64,000 bases of DNA from Microbispora sp. NBC_01189 (GCF_036010665.1 NZ_CP108581.1:1608501-1672500); one strand, 5' to 3'. Shown: positions 1-11,511, counted from the first letter of the stretch. The notes: a model not told the origin generated them from the letters alone. Translations and numbers: made by a program.

Positions 1-35
1 GGTTCCATTCCGGCGAGGCCGGCCCACCCGGGCAC

Positions 36-41
36 TACTCT
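36..41 (+). promoter_or_regulatory. -10 hexamer for a probable leaderless transcript
   Basis: TACTCT lies 7 nt before the GTG at 49 and there is no Shine-Dalgarno sequence, so transcription would start at or next to the start codon. The same geometry recurs at several other genes in the window. Confidence 0.45.
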
Positions 42-48
42 GTGGGGC

Positions 49-690
49 GTGATCGACGACATCTGGGTGGACGACGCCGTCACGGCGCTGCGTCCGGACT
101 TCGCCGTCCTGGTCGTGTGCGCGTACGGCCTGCGTAACGGCCCCTCCGACCACCGTTCGCGGGAGTGGCTGGCCGGCGCGGCGGCCGGCGCCGTGCCGGA
201 GGACGACGAGAGGATCGAGGCGTGGCGCTCGGCGTACCGCGCCTTCGGGGCCAAGCCCCAGCGGACCCGCCCGTCGGTGGACGCGCTCGTCCGCCGCCTG
301 CCGCTGCCCGAGATCAACCTGGTGGTGGACGCCTACAACGCCGTGTCCGTACGGCACGGCCTGCCGATCGGCGGCGAGGACCTGCGCCGCTACCGGGGCA
401 CCGCCCGGCTGGTCCGCGCCGCGGGCGACGAGCCGTCGGAGGAGGCGCTGGGCGAGCCCGCGATCGGCGAGGTGGTGTGGCGCGACGACGAGGGCGTCAC
501 CTGCCGGAGATGGAACTGGCGGCAGTGCGTCAGGACCAGGATCACCGAGGAGACGGCCGACGCGCTGTTCCTTCTGGAGCGGCTCGAACCGCTGTCGATC
601 CCGGCACTGCATGCGGCCGGTGAGGACCTCGCGGGTATGCTGTCCGCTATAGCTCCCGATATCCGGATCGAGTCGCGGCTCCTCGGGTGA
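49..690 (+). CDS. B3/B4 tRNA-binding domain protein
   Basis: A 213-residue protein related to the B3/B4 domain of the phenylalanyl-tRNA synthetase beta chain, found in bacteria as a free-standing protein and presumed to bind or edit tRNA or an amino acid. The recognisable core is around residues 64-120: FGAKPQRTRPS, then LPEINLVVDAYNAVS, then a GGEDLRRYRG stretch. The GTG at 49 is the first start in frame and follows a -10-like hexamer at leaderless spacing. It stands alone, with about 200 nt before kgd that hold no gene. The enzymatic function is unknown; the family assignment is from motif recognition. Confidence 0.75.
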   Translation: MIDDIWVDDAVTALRPDFAVLVVCAYGLRNGPSDHRSREWLAGAAAGAVPEDDERIEAWRSAYRAFGAKPQRTRPSVDALVRRLPLPEINLVVDAYNAVSVRHGLPIGGEDLRRYRGTARLVRAAGDEPSEEALGEPAIGEVVWRDDEGVTCRRWNWRQCVRTRITEETADALFLLERLEPLSIPALHAAGEDLAGMLSAIAPDIRIESRLLG

Positions 691-887
691 GCCAGTCGTG
701 ATGACCAGAGGGTGAGGGACACCTCATCACCCAGACGGGCTATCCGTGCGTGACCTGTTTGATCGATCCTGGGAGGATGGCCCGGGACCGGTGACCCGCG
801 CGGGCGCACCTCGGTGTGTGAGGCGAGTAGCCTTGGACAGGTTCACCAAACATCAACGCCGATCTGCGGAAGAGGGCGATTTCCGCC

Positions 888-4646
<3,759 letters not shown>

Positions 4647-4664
4647 CCGGCGACCCGCAGGATT

Positions 4665-4701
4665 GAGGAGGTCCCCCGCACCCTGTGGGGGACCTCTCCT
4701 C
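4665..4701 (+). terminator. intrinsic terminator of kgd
   Basis: A GC-rich hairpin: left arm GAGGAGGTCCCCC, right arm GGGGGACCTCTCCTC with a 2-nt bulge, loop of about 9 nt. It starts 19 nt after the kgd stop and ends before the next small gene. Confidence 0.8.
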
Positions 4702-4729
4702 ATGATCAGGTAATTCACTGGAGCGAGGC

Positions 4730-4906
4730 ATGTACTTCACCGACAAGGGGATCGAGGAGCTCGTCGAGCGGCGCGGCGAGGAGGAGGTCGGCATCGGCTG
4801 GCTCGCCGAGCGGCTGCGCGAGTTCGTGGATCTCCATCCCGAGTTCGAGGTGCCCGTGGAGCGGCTGGCCACCTGGCTCGCCCGCCTGGACGACGACGAG
4901 GACTGA
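4730..4906 (+). CDS. DUF6104 family small protein
   Basis: A 58-residue acidic protein starting MYFTDKGIEELVERRG and ending ATWLARLDDDED, which matches the short conserved actinobacterial family DUF6104. It has no signal peptide, membrane segment or Cys. ATG at 4730 is preceded by GAGCGAGG. Gene position right after kgd is common for such small genes, but no function is known. It is too short for many ORF callers. Confidence 0.8.
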   Translation: MYFTDKGIEELVERRGEEEVGIGWLAERLREFVDLHPEFEVPVERLATWLARLDDDED

Positions 4907-4920
4907 GACTGCCGGACCAA

Positions 4921-4962
4921 ACGCGATACATCTTGACTTTTCACAGACGCGATATATCGTGT
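4921..4962 (+). promoter_or_regulatory. promoter with PadR-type operator upstream of the DUF4097-padR unit
   Basis: TTGACT at 4933-4938 and TATCGT at 4955-4960 (16-bp spacing) give a sigma-70-like promoter. The -10 lies inside the palindrome ACGCGATATATCGTGT (4947-4962, core CGATATATCG), and a degenerate copy, ACGCGATACATC, sits at 4921-4932 beside the -35. AT-rich dyads of this kind are typical PadR targets, so autorepression by the PadR encoded downstream is inferred. Confidence 0.7.
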
Positions 4963-4999
4963 TTGTGGACGGCAGGACTTCGCATGGAAGGGCTTGGCG

Positions 5000-5827
5000 A
5001 TGCCCCAATGGACGATCGACTCCCCTGGGCAGCTCACGTTCGGCAAGGTGACAGCTCTGAACGTGCGGATCGTGGCCGGCCGGCTGGCCGTGCTGGCCAG
5101 TGACGGCCCGCCCAGCCTGGAGGTGACGGAGGTGGAGGGGGCGCCGCTGCTGGTGACCCACGACGAGGCCGACGGCCGCCTGACGGTCACGTACAAGGAC
5201 CTGACGTGGGACGGGGTCCTCGGGTGGTTACGCCCGGGCTCGCGCCGCACGACCCTGACGCTCACCGTGCCGAGCACCTGTCCCGTGCAGGCCGGGGTCG
5301 TCTCGGCCGCCGCCGTGGTCACCGGCATGGAGGGGACCACCGGGGTGAAGAGCGTCTCCGGGGAGATCGTCCTCGACGGTGTCAGCGGCGAGGTGCAGGC
5401 CGAGACGGTCTCGGGTTCGGTGGAGAGCCGGGGCATGGCCGGCGACCTGTCGTTCGGCAGCGTCTCCGGTGAGCTGACCGTCGCCGGGGGCAGGCCGCGG
5501 CGGCTGCGCGCGAACACGGTGTCCGGCCGGATCACCGCCGACCTGGAGCTCGCGCCCAACGGTCACGTCACGATGCACAGCGTGTCCGGCCCCGTTGTCG
5601 TACGGCTCCCGCGCACCGTCGACGCCGACGTGACCGTCCGCTCGACCTCCGGGAGGGTCGAGTCGGCGTTCCCCGGGCTGGAGTCCACCGCCGTGCCCGG
5701 CGTCCGCACGCTCGGCGGCCGGCTGGGCGGCGGCATGGCCTCGCTCTCCGCGACCACGATGTCGGGCGACGTCACCCTGCTGAGCGGTCCCCCCACCGGC
5801 GGGCGGGAAGAGGAGGAGACAGCATGA
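5000..5827 (+). CDS. DUF4097 family beta-strand repeat protein
   Basis: A 275-residue protein of the DUF4097 family, built from short repeats around V/T-S-G (VSGEI, VSGEV, VSGSV, VSGEL, VSGRI, VSGPV, TSGRV) that form a right-handed beta-helix-like stack. No signal peptide is evident. Family members sit next to PadR regulators in many actinobacteria and are thought to respond to envelope stress, but no activity is established. ATG at 5000 follows GGAAGG with about 8 nt spacing; a TTG two codons upstream is in frame but less likely. The stop codon overlaps the first mini-ORF by ATGA, so it lies in one transcript with padR. Confidence 0.8.
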   Translation: MPQWTIDSPGQLTFGKVTALNVRIVAGRLAVLASDGPPSLEVTEVEGAPLLVTHDEADGRLTVTYKDLTWDGVLGWLRPGSRRTTLTLTVPSTCPVQAGVVSAAAVVTGMEGTTGVKSVSGEIVLDGVSGEVQAETVSGSVESRGMAGDLSFGSVSGELTVAGGRPRRLRANTVSGRITADLELAPNGHVTMHSVSGPVVVRLPRTVDADVTVRSTSGRVESAFPGLESTAVPGVRTLGGRLGGGMASLSATTMSGDVTLLSGPPTGGREEEETA

Positions 5828-5895
5828 GCGAGCGAATCAATAGGCACAGTGTCTGGCGAATGCCGCTCCGAGCCGAAGGCGAGGAGGTGGCATGA
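5824..5895 (+). CDS. mini-ORF 1, SERINR-type 23-residue peptide
   Basis: ATG at 5824 overlaps the DUF4097 stop as ATGA, and its own stop (5893-5895) overlaps the next ATG in the same way. It encodes a basic 23-mer beginning MSERINRHSVWR and ending GEEVA. It ends in GAGGAGGTGGC, a good Shine-Dalgarno for the following start. The sequence is one copy of a tandem repeat. It may be translated only to couple neighbouring genes; a peptide function is not claimed. Confidence 0.4.
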   Translation: MSERINRHSVWRMPLRAEGEEVA

Positions 5896-5968
5896 GCGAG
5901 CGAAGCGAGCGAATCAATAGGCACAGTGTCTGGCGAATGCCGCTCCGAGCCGAAGGCGAGGAGGTGGC
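5824..5968 (+). repeat. tandem direct repeat (68 nt and 77 nt copies)
   Basis: Copy 1 is 5824-5891 and copy 2 is 5892-5968. They are identical except for an extra AGCGAGCGA in copy 2. Each copy starts with ATGAGCGAGCGA and ends with GAGGAGGTGGC, that is, a start codon at one end and a ribosome binding site at the other. Confidence 0.9.
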
Positions 5969-5972
5969 ATGA
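5892..5972 (+). CDS. mini-ORF 2, MSERSERINR-type 26-residue peptide
   Basis: The second tandem copy of the repeat has a 9-nt internal insertion, giving MSERSERINRHSVWR and the same GEEVA ending. It overlaps mini-ORF 1 upstream and padR downstream, both by ATGA, so DUF4097, two mini-ORFs and padR form an unbroken coupled chain. MSERSER-like openings are, as I recall, widespread in streptosporangial genomes, which suggests an interspersed repeat rather than a dedicated gene. Confidence 0.4.
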   Translation: MSERSERINRHSVWRMPLRAEGEEVA

Positions 5973-6760
5973 GTCCCGTTTTCGGGCATGGGCGGCTGCG
6001 GCTGTACCTGCTGAAGCTGCTGGAGGAAAGCCCGCGGCACGGATACGAGGTCATCCGGCTGCTGCAGGACCGGTTCCTCGGCGTCTACTCCCCCTCCCCC
6101 GGAACGATCTATCCCCGGCTCGCCCGCCTGGAGGACGAGGGCCTGGTCACCCATGAGGTCGTGGACGGCAAGAAGGTCTTCACGCTGACCGACAAGGGCC
6201 GGGCCGAGCTGACCGACCGGATGGACGAGCTGGCCGAGCTGGAGCAGGAGATCACCGCCTCGGTCCAGGACATCGCCCGGGAGGTGAAGGAGGACGTGCG
6301 GCAGACGGTGCGGTCCCTGCGCGACGAGCTCACCCAGATGGCCCGGGACATCGGCGACGACGGCCGGGACCTGAACCGGAACCAGAAGGAGGAGTGGCAG
6401 CGGCACCGCGACCAGGCCAGGGAGGAGTGGCGCAGGCAGAAGGAGGAGTGGCGCCGTCACAAGCAGGACTGGCAGGAGGAGCGCGACCGCTGGCAGCAGG
6501 AGTGGCGCCGCATCTGGGAGGAGTCCTGGGGGTTCGGCGGGAGCCGACGCGACGGCGCCCCGCGCACCGGTCCCGACCCCGCTCTCAGCCGGATGCTGGC
6601 CGACTTCGTGACCGACCTCCACCGCTCTCTCGCCGAGTCTTCCGGGGAGTCTTCCGGGGAGTCTTCCGGGGCGGGCGCGCGGAGTGAGGAGGCGCTGGCG
6701 GAGTGCCGGGCCGCTCTCGACGAGGCCGCGGAACGGATCCGCCGCGCCATGCGCTCCTGA
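5969..6760 (+). CDS. PadR family transcriptional regulator with Trp-rich coiled coil
   Basis: A 263-residue PadR regulator. Residues 1-85 form the winged helix (LLKLLEESPRHGYEVIRLL, then SPSPGTIYPRLARLEDEGLV). From about 85 to 190 there is a long charged helix in place of the usual short C-terminal dimerisation helix, with Trp at 143, 154, 161, 168, 175, 179, 183 and 187. The tail carries three repeats of SSGE from a 12-nt tandem repeat near 6637-6672. ATG at 5969 follows GAGGAGGTGGC. It probably represses its own transcript with DUF4097 through the palindrome at 4947-4962. The stop lies 2 nt from the convergent oxidoreductase gene. Confidence 0.85.
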   Translation: MSPVFGHGRLRLYLLKLLEESPRHGYEVIRLLQDRFLGVYSPSPGTIYPRLARLEDEGLVTHEVVDGKKVFTLTDKGRAELTDRMDELAELEQEITASVQDIAREVKEDVRQTVRSLRDELTQMARDIGDDGRDLNRNQKEEWQRHRDQAREEWRRQKEEWRRHKQDWQEERDRWQQEWRRIWEESWGFGGSRRDGAPRTGPDPALSRMLADFVTDLHRSLAESSGESSGESSGAGARSEEALAECRAALDEAAERIRRAMRS

Positions 6761-6762
6761 CG

Positions 6763-7725
6763 TCAGAGGGTGAAGACCACCTTGCCGAAGACGTCGCCCC
6801 GGTGGACGGCCGCGAAGCCCTCCGCCGCCTCGGTGAGCGGCAGCACCCGGTCGATCACCGGCCGTACGCCCGTCTGCTCCAGGAAGACCGCGAGCCGCGC
6901 GAGCTGCTCGCGCGTCCCCATGGTCGACCCGATGATCGACTTCTGTAGGAAATAGACCTGCACGAGTTGCGTCGGGGCGACCATGCCGCTCGTCGCGCCG
7001 CAGGTGACGATGCGGCCACCGGGGCGCAGGGAGCTGAGCGAGTGCTTCCAGGTGGCCTCGCCGACCGTCTCCATGACGGCGTCCACCCGCTCGGGCAGGC
7101 GGGCGTTCGTCTCGAAGACCCGGTCGGCGCCGAGGCCGAGTGCCCGCTCCCGCTTGTGCTCCGACCGGCTCGTCGCCCAGACGCGGTATCCGGCGGCCCG
7201 GCCGAGCGCGATCAGCGCGGTCGCCACGCCGCCGCCGGCGCCCTGGACGAGGATGGTCGAGCCCGGCTCCAGTCCGGCCTTGTCGAACAGCATGCGGTAG
7301 GCCGTCAGCCAGGCCGTGGGCAGGCAGGCGGCCTCCTCGAAGGAGAGCGCGGCGGGCTTTCGCACCAGGTTGCGCCGGGGCACCACGACCTTCTCGGCGA
7401 ACGTGCCGTCGTACTTCTCCGACAGCAGCGAGCGGGCCGGGTCGAGGGTCTCGTCGCCGTCCACCGGCGTGCCGATCACGGCGTGGACGACGACCTCCTC
7501 ACCGTCCTCGTCCACTCCCGCGGCGTCGCAGCCGAGGACGACCGGCAACCGGTCCTGGCTGATCCCCACGCCCTTGAGGGTCCACAGGTCGTGGTGGTTG
7601 AGCGAGGCGGCCCGGACCGTCACGGTGGCCCAGCCCTCCGGTACGGCGGGCTCGGGACGCTCACCCAGCGTCAGGCCCTTCAGCGGGTCATCCGGATCGA
7701 TCTGCGTGGCGGTGACGGCGAACAT
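6763..7725 (-). CDS. zinc-independent alcohol dehydrogenase / quinone oxidoreductase family protein
   Basis: A 320-residue medium-chain dehydrogenase. The N-terminal GroES-like part has LNHHDLWTLKG and VLGCDAAG but lacks the GHE zinc motif and the four-Cys structural zinc loop, so it is of the quinone-oxidoreductase type. The Rossmann fold has the NADPH loop VQGAGGGVATALIALG near residues 160-175. The substrate is unknown. The ATG start is 6 nt from a TAGTGT hexamer with no Shine-Dalgarno, suggesting a leaderless message. Confidence 0.85.
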   Translation of the reverse strand: MFAVTATQIDPDDPLKGLTLGERPEPAVPEGWATVTVRAASLNHHDLWTLKGVGISQDRLPVVLGCDAAGVDEDGEEVVVHAVIGTPVDGDETLDPARSLLSEKYDGTFAEKVVVPRRNLVRKPAALSFEEAACLPTAWLTAYRMLFDKAGLEPGSTILVQGAGGGVATALIALGRAAGYRVWATSRSEHKRERALGLGADRVFETNARLPERVDAVMETVGEATWKHSLSSLRPGGRIVTCGATSGMVAPTQLVQVYFLQKSIIGSTMGTREQLARLAVFLEQTGVRPVIDRVLPLTEAAEGFAAVHRGDVFGKVVFTL

Positions 7726-7731
7726 GCCAGC

Positions 7732-7737
7732 ACACTA
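7732..7737 (-). promoter_or_regulatory. -10 hexamer for leaderless oxidoreductase transcript
   Basis: Read on the minus strand this is TAGTGT, 6 nt before the ATG at 7725. Confidence 0.45.
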
Positions 7738-7888
7738 CCGCGCACTCCGGGTCTGTTGATAAACAGGGACATTACCGGGACCAGAGCGCCGGAAATCAAT
7801 CGAGACCCGTCAAGAATGGCGGTGAACCCCTCGTCCGGTAAGACGTCATACCCCACCACACCCCTGCTGAACTGGGCAGATACGAGCC

Positions 7889-7942
7889 ATAACCAGCCGC
7901 TATCGATAACGGATAGGGCAATCTGCTGATTGTTCTGGTTAT
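7889..7942. repeat. nested inverted repeats upstream of SP1
   Basis: ATAACCAG (7889-7896) pairs with CTGGTTAT (7935-7942), and between them CTATC (7900-7904) pairs with GATAG (7912-7916). The dyad is about 30 bp before the SP1 -10-like hexamer and could bind a regulator. The rest of the 7726-8036 gap shows no gene. Confidence 0.5.
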
Positions 7943-7971
7943 AAGCACCACAGCCGGTGAGATCCGGTCGT

Positions 7972-8036
7972 TAATCTTCGGAGCGTTTTCCTGCTGAATG
8001 GGACGCACCCTCATCCGTCCCAGGGAAAGGAGCTTC
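7972..8036 (+). promoter_or_regulatory. SP1 promoter and hairpin leader
   Basis: TAATCT (7972-7977) is a -10-like hexamer. 28 nt from its start is a 6-bp hairpin GGGACG (8000-8005)/CGTCCC (8016-8021) with a 10-nt loop, then AAAGGAG as Shine-Dalgarno. It matches the leader of the other array genes in position and left arm but has a longer loop. Confidence 0.5.
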
Positions 8037-9197
8037 ATGATCCCCCGAGCACGACGCCTGACCATCCCCTTCACCGGTGCGCTCGTCGCGGCCGGCGTGG
8101 TCGGCATGGTCGGCATGGTCGGCATGGTCGGCGTCACCCAACCGGCGGCCTCGGCGCAGGCCGGTCCCGGCGACGTGACCGTCAAGGCGGCGCCCCAGAC
8201 GCCCGCCCAGGCGGTCTCCTTCTGGACGCCGCAGCGGATGCGGGCGGCCAAGGACTACAGCGAGGAACTCGGCAACTCCGTCAAGGGCTTCGGCAAGGTC
8301 AGCACGACCACCCCCGACGGCAAGCCGGGCACGGTCCCGCCGATCGGCGCGGAGAAGACCAAGGCGGGGGTGTCCCGGCAGGTCAACCTGCCGAACACGG
8401 TCGGCCGGGTGTTCTTCACGCTGCCCGGCCAGAATCCGCTCGACCCCCGGAGCTGGAAGTACTGCTCCGGCACGTCCGTGCAGAGCAGGTTCCGCAACGT
8501 GGTCGCCACCTCGGCACACTGCGTCTACGACCCGGTGTCGAACCAGTTCTACGACAACTGGATCTTCATCCCCTCCTACTGGGACGGCGACCAGGCGTGG
8601 GAGGGCAAGGCGCCGTACGGCATCTATCCCGCCAAGTGGTTCCAGGCGCACGACGACTTCGTGGTCAGGGAGGACTACGACTACGACTACGCGTTCGTGA
8701 ACGTGTCGTCGGGCTTCCGGCTCACTCCGAAGACGGTCGGCTCCGCCACGCAGTACACGACGGCCACGCAGTACACGACCACCCCGGCTGGCCGCCTGGG
8801 CGACAACGTGGGCGGCCAGGGCTTCACCTGGAACCGCAGCACGAAGGTCAAGGTGTTCTCGTTCGGCTACCCGGCGGGCCCGCACCCGGACGGCGACCGG
8901 CCGTTCACCGGGCGGACGATGAAGTGGTGCTACGGCCAGACGACTCCCATGCCGGCCGCGCCGAAGTACAACCTTCAGGAGCACATCGGGTTCAGGTGCG
9001 GCATGACCGCCGGCGCGAGCGGCGGCCCGTGGCTGCTCGACTACAAGAGCAGGACCCGCAAGGGCTACCTCAACGGCATCAACAGCATCGCCTGGGACAG
9101 CGACGGCAACGACCGGTACGACCGGATCTCCTCGCCGTACTTCAACAGCGAGACCTACGACGTCTACGCGGCGGCCGCCAACCGGTGGACGCAGTGA
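8037..9197 (+). CDS. secreted trypsin/V8-like serine protease SP1 (intact triad)
   Basis: A 386-residue exported S1-type protease, first gene of the array. The signal peptide (about 1-39) has an unusual hydrophobic core made of three VGM repeats from a 9-nt tandem repeat. A propeptide-like segment of about 75 residues follows. The catalytic residues are His161 (TSAHC), Asp217 (DYAFV) and Ser328 (GASGGPW). Cys pairs are present around His and around Ser (MKWCYG, FRCGMT), as expected of an active enzyme. ATG at 8037 is chosen because AAGGAG lies 4-5 nt upstream and the signal peptide begins there; an ATG at 7998 is in frame but would add a charged extension. The substrate is unknown. Confidence 0.85.
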   Translation: MIPRARRLTIPFTGALVAAGVVGMVGMVGMVGVTQPAASAQAGPGDVTVKAAPQTPAQAVSFWTPQRMRAAKDYSEELGNSVKGFGKVSTTTPDGKPGTVPPIGAEKTKAGVSRQVNLPNTVGRVFFTLPGQNPLDPRSWKYCSGTSVQSRFRNVVATSAHCVYDPVSNQFYDNWIFIPSYWDGDQAWEGKAPYGIYPAKWFQAHDDFVVREDYDYDYAFVNVSSGFRLTPKTVGSATQYTTATQYTTTPAGRLGDNVGGQGFTWNRSTKVKVFSFGYPAGPHPDGDRPFTGRTMKWCYGQTTPMPAAPKYNLQEHIGFRCGMTAGASGGPWLLDYKSRTRKGYLNGINSIAWDSDGNDRYDRISSPYFNSETYDVYAAAANRWTQ

Positions 9198-9255
9198 CGC
9201 GGGCGGCCTGACCGCACGGCCATTCGGTCAAGCGCGCACACGTCCAGGTGGACGA

Positions 9256-9284
9256 GGGCCCGGCGGGCGACCGCCGGGCCCTTC
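9256..9284. terminator. bidirectional terminator between SP1 and the SSI-like gene
   Basis: A perfect 11-bp hairpin, GGGCCCGGCGG (9256-9266)/CCGCCGGGCCC (9271-9281), with a 4-nt loop and TTC after it. Confidence 0.8.
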
Positions 9285-9370
9285 GCATGTCCCCGTGCCC
9301 GCGCCCGGGGCGGCTTACGTCCCGCCTACGCCGGATGCGATGAAATTCCGGAAGTGTGAGATGCCGAGAG

Positions 9371-9832
9371 TCAGAAGCCAAACAACGCGCCGGTGGCCGA
9401 CCGCATCTCGCATTCATTGCCGAAGGTGTGCCGGAGCTGGAAGTACTTCCCGTCCCAGATACCGCTGGCGGTGGCCGTCGCAGGTGCGTAGAGCATCGTG
9501 CAGGGCTCGGTGCCGGGCCGCTCCAGGTCCGCCGGATCAAGGACCGCTCTGCTCAGCCGGGCGCACGCCTCGGCCGGGCGGGGATGCGAACCCCCTACCG
9601 GGGAGCAGTTCAGGAAGGCCGAGCGCGCCGGCGGATCCGTCGGCGCGCCGTTCGCCACCGTCAGGATCGCCACGCGTACGCGGGCGGCCGGGGGCGGGGG
9701 AGCCGGAAGCGCGATCTCGGGCGACGGCGGCGCGGGCAGGACTCCCGCCCGCCCGTGGCCGGACGCCGACGCGTGGCCGGACGGGCCGGCGGCCAGGGCC
9801 GCACCGGCGAGCAGGACAAGCAGCGTTCTCAT
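9371..9832 (-). CDS. subtilisin inhibitor-like (SSI family, I16) secreted protease inhibitor
   Basis: A 153-residue exported protein with signal peptide (about 1-24) and a Pro-rich linker. The SSI fold is shown by four Cys at 76, 90, 111 and 141, by GSHPRPAEAC between the first two, and by the end of the domain (GNECEM and a final FGF). The reactive loop aligns with the SSI CPMVYDP motif as CTMLYAP, making Met113-Leu114 the probable P1-P1' bond. SSI proteins block subtilisins and some trypsin-like enzymes outside the cell. It is convergent with SP1 and divergent from SP2, so it may guard against proteases of the array; that link is inferred from position only. Confidence 0.88.
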   Translation of the reverse strand: MRTLLVLLAGAALAAGPSGHASASGHGRAGVLPAPPSPEIALPAPPPPAARVRVAILTVANGAPTDPPARSAFLNCSPVGGSHPRPAEACARLSRAVLDPADLERPGTEPCTMLYAPATATASGIWDGKYFQLRHTFGNECEMRSATGALFGF

Positions 9833-10041
9833 TCGATCCCCCCGTTTCCGCTGGTGTCAGCGTTCCGGTGGGGATGCCTCCGAGCAAGCGCACACTCCGC
9901 GCCACAAGGAAATCCGACGTACCACAGACCGCTTCGGTTCCGCTGGTTTCATAACGAGCTGGGCAAGAAGCTGTGCCTGAACCGTGTGGATCTGGAAAAA
10001 TCACCCCTTACTATCCATATCTCCCATCTGAGAGGCCCACG

Positions 10042-11229
10042 GTGACCAGGAAGCTCGCACTCGCCGGTGGCGCAGCCGCCGCCGCGGGCCTGGCCGCCGT
10101 GCTCTGGAGCCAGGGACCGGCCACACCCGCGACGGCCTCGCTCCACATCGCCGCGGCCCCGGTCTCCGTCGTGAGCGGCCTCGACAGGAGTGCGGCCGGC
10201 ACGGGTGTGGTCAGCAGAAGCGGAGTCAGCAGAGGCGGCGTCAGCAGAGACGAAGTCAGCAGCTTCGCCCTCGCGCCGACCCAGACGGACAAGGAGCGGG
10301 TGGCGGCGTACTGGAGCCCCGAGCGGCTCAAGCAGGCGAGCAGCTACGTGCCGAGCACGAAGCCGTCGCCGCCGGCGAAGAGCGCCCCCTCGGCGCAGGA
10401 GGTGGTCCCCGGCGAGGCGAGCCGGGGCGCGACTCCGCCCCGGCGGGCGTCCGCCTCCGTCCCCGGCGACGCCCCGCCGATGGTGGGCAAGGTCTTCTTC
10501 AAGGTGGGCGACAAGCAGTACTGGTGCTCCGCCTCGGCGGTCCACTCGGTCCACCGCAACCTCGTCGCCACCGCCGGGCACTGCGCGTACGCGCTGGCGC
10601 AGGACACGCCGGTGGAGAACTGGATCTTCATCCCGTCCTACCACGACGGCGTGGCCCCCAAGGGGATCTTCGTCGGCCACACGCTCTACATGCACGAGGA
10701 CTTCGCGGGCCAGGGCGACTTCGACCGCGACTACGCCTTCGTGACCGTGCACCGGGGCTTCACCTGGCAGGCGTACACGGAGCAGGGCAGGTTCAAGTAC
10801 CGGGCCGTGGACGTGGGGCGCCTGGAGGACAAGGCCGGCGCCTTCCTGTTCACCTCGGCCAAGCCGCTCGCCCGGCGCGTCAGCGCCTTCGGCTACCCCG
10901 CGGGGGCTCATCCCGACGGCACCCGCCCGTACGACGGCCAGACGGTGCGGACCTGCTCCGGCACGACGGAGAAGAAGACCGTCAGCGCGCCGACCTGGCA
11001 GCTGGAGCACGGGGTGCGCCTGCCCGGCTGCGCCTTCACCGCCGGCGCGAGCGGCGGCCCGTGGGTCGTCGGCTACGACGACGTCAAGCGGACCGGCTAC
11101 CTGACCGGGGTCACCAGCCTGACCTGGAACCTCAGTGGTGGCGGGCGTCTCGACGCCGTCTCCACGCCGTACTTCAACACGCTCACCCGGCGGGTGTACG
11201 CGCAGGCGGGCCGGCAGGGCACCGGCTGA
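10042..11229 (+). CDS. secreted serine protease SP2 (intact triad)
   Basis: A 395-residue S1-type protease and the most diverged active member. A signal peptide or N-terminal anchor (LALAGGAAAAAGLAAVLW) is followed by a low-complexity stretch with repeats of V-S-R. Catalytic residues are His180 (TAGHC), Asp230 (DRDYAFV) and Ser337 (GASGGPW), with Cys at VRTCSG and LPGCAF. GTG at 10042 has GAGAGG 6 nt upstream; the frame stays open for 23 codons before it but those are rich in Pro/Tyr and lack a better site. No shared hairpin leader and no terminator were seen; TACTAT at 10009-10014 is a possible -10. Confidence 0.82.
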   Translation: MTRKLALAGGAAAAAGLAAVLWSQGPATPATASLHIAAAPVSVVSGLDRSAAGTGVVSRSGVSRGGVSRDEVSSFALAPTQTDKERVAAYWSPERLKQASSYVPSTKPSPPAKSAPSAQEVVPGEASRGATPPRRASASVPGDAPPMVGKVFFKVGDKQYWCSASAVHSVHRNLVATAGHCAYALAQDTPVENWIFIPSYHDGVAPKGIFVGHTLYMHEDFAGQGDFDRDYAFVTVHRGFTWQAYTEQGRFKYRAVDVGRLEDKAGAFLFTSAKPLARRVSAFGYPAGAHPDGTRPYDGQTVRTCSGTTEKKTVSAPTWQLEHGVRLPGCAFTAGASGGPWVVGYDDVKRTGYLTGVTSLTWNLSGGGRLDAVSTPYFNTLTRRVYAQAGRQGTG

Positions 11230-11248
11230 GCCCGCCTCATGTTTTAGC

Positions 11249-11264
11249 TGTGATTTAGCTCACA
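11249..11264. promoter_or_regulatory. Crp-like palindrome upstream of SP3
   Basis: TGTGATTTAGCTCACA, a perfect TGTGA-N6-TCACA dyad, 20 nt after the SP2 stop and about 175 bp before the SP3 -10-like hexamer. Crp/Fnr-family proteins bind this consensus. Confidence 0.7.
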
Positions 11265-11439
11265 CAACGACCGCCCTGGGCGTTGCGCTGCGTGCCGATC
11301 TTTACACGGACCGCTCTCGATCAGACCTGCGCCGATGCCGAGTCGTGATCCTCATCCTGACAAGACCTGTCGGAGACAACCGTCAAGTAACGGACGGAGT
11401 CACCTGGAAAGCACGCAAAACATGGGCGAAAAGCGCAGG

Positions 11440-11511
11440 TACTGTCTTTACTAGCCCTTTACACACGGGTGGGACGCATGAGGCGTACCACACGACAGCA
11501 CCTGGAGATCC
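11440..11511 (+). promoter_or_regulatory. SP3 promoter and hairpin leader
   Basis: TACTGT (11440-11445), then 31 nt from its start GGGACGC (11471-11477), loop ATGAG, GCGTACC (11483-11489): 6 of 7 pairs, with one G/A mismatch. GGAG at 11504 precedes the ATG. Confidence 0.6.
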
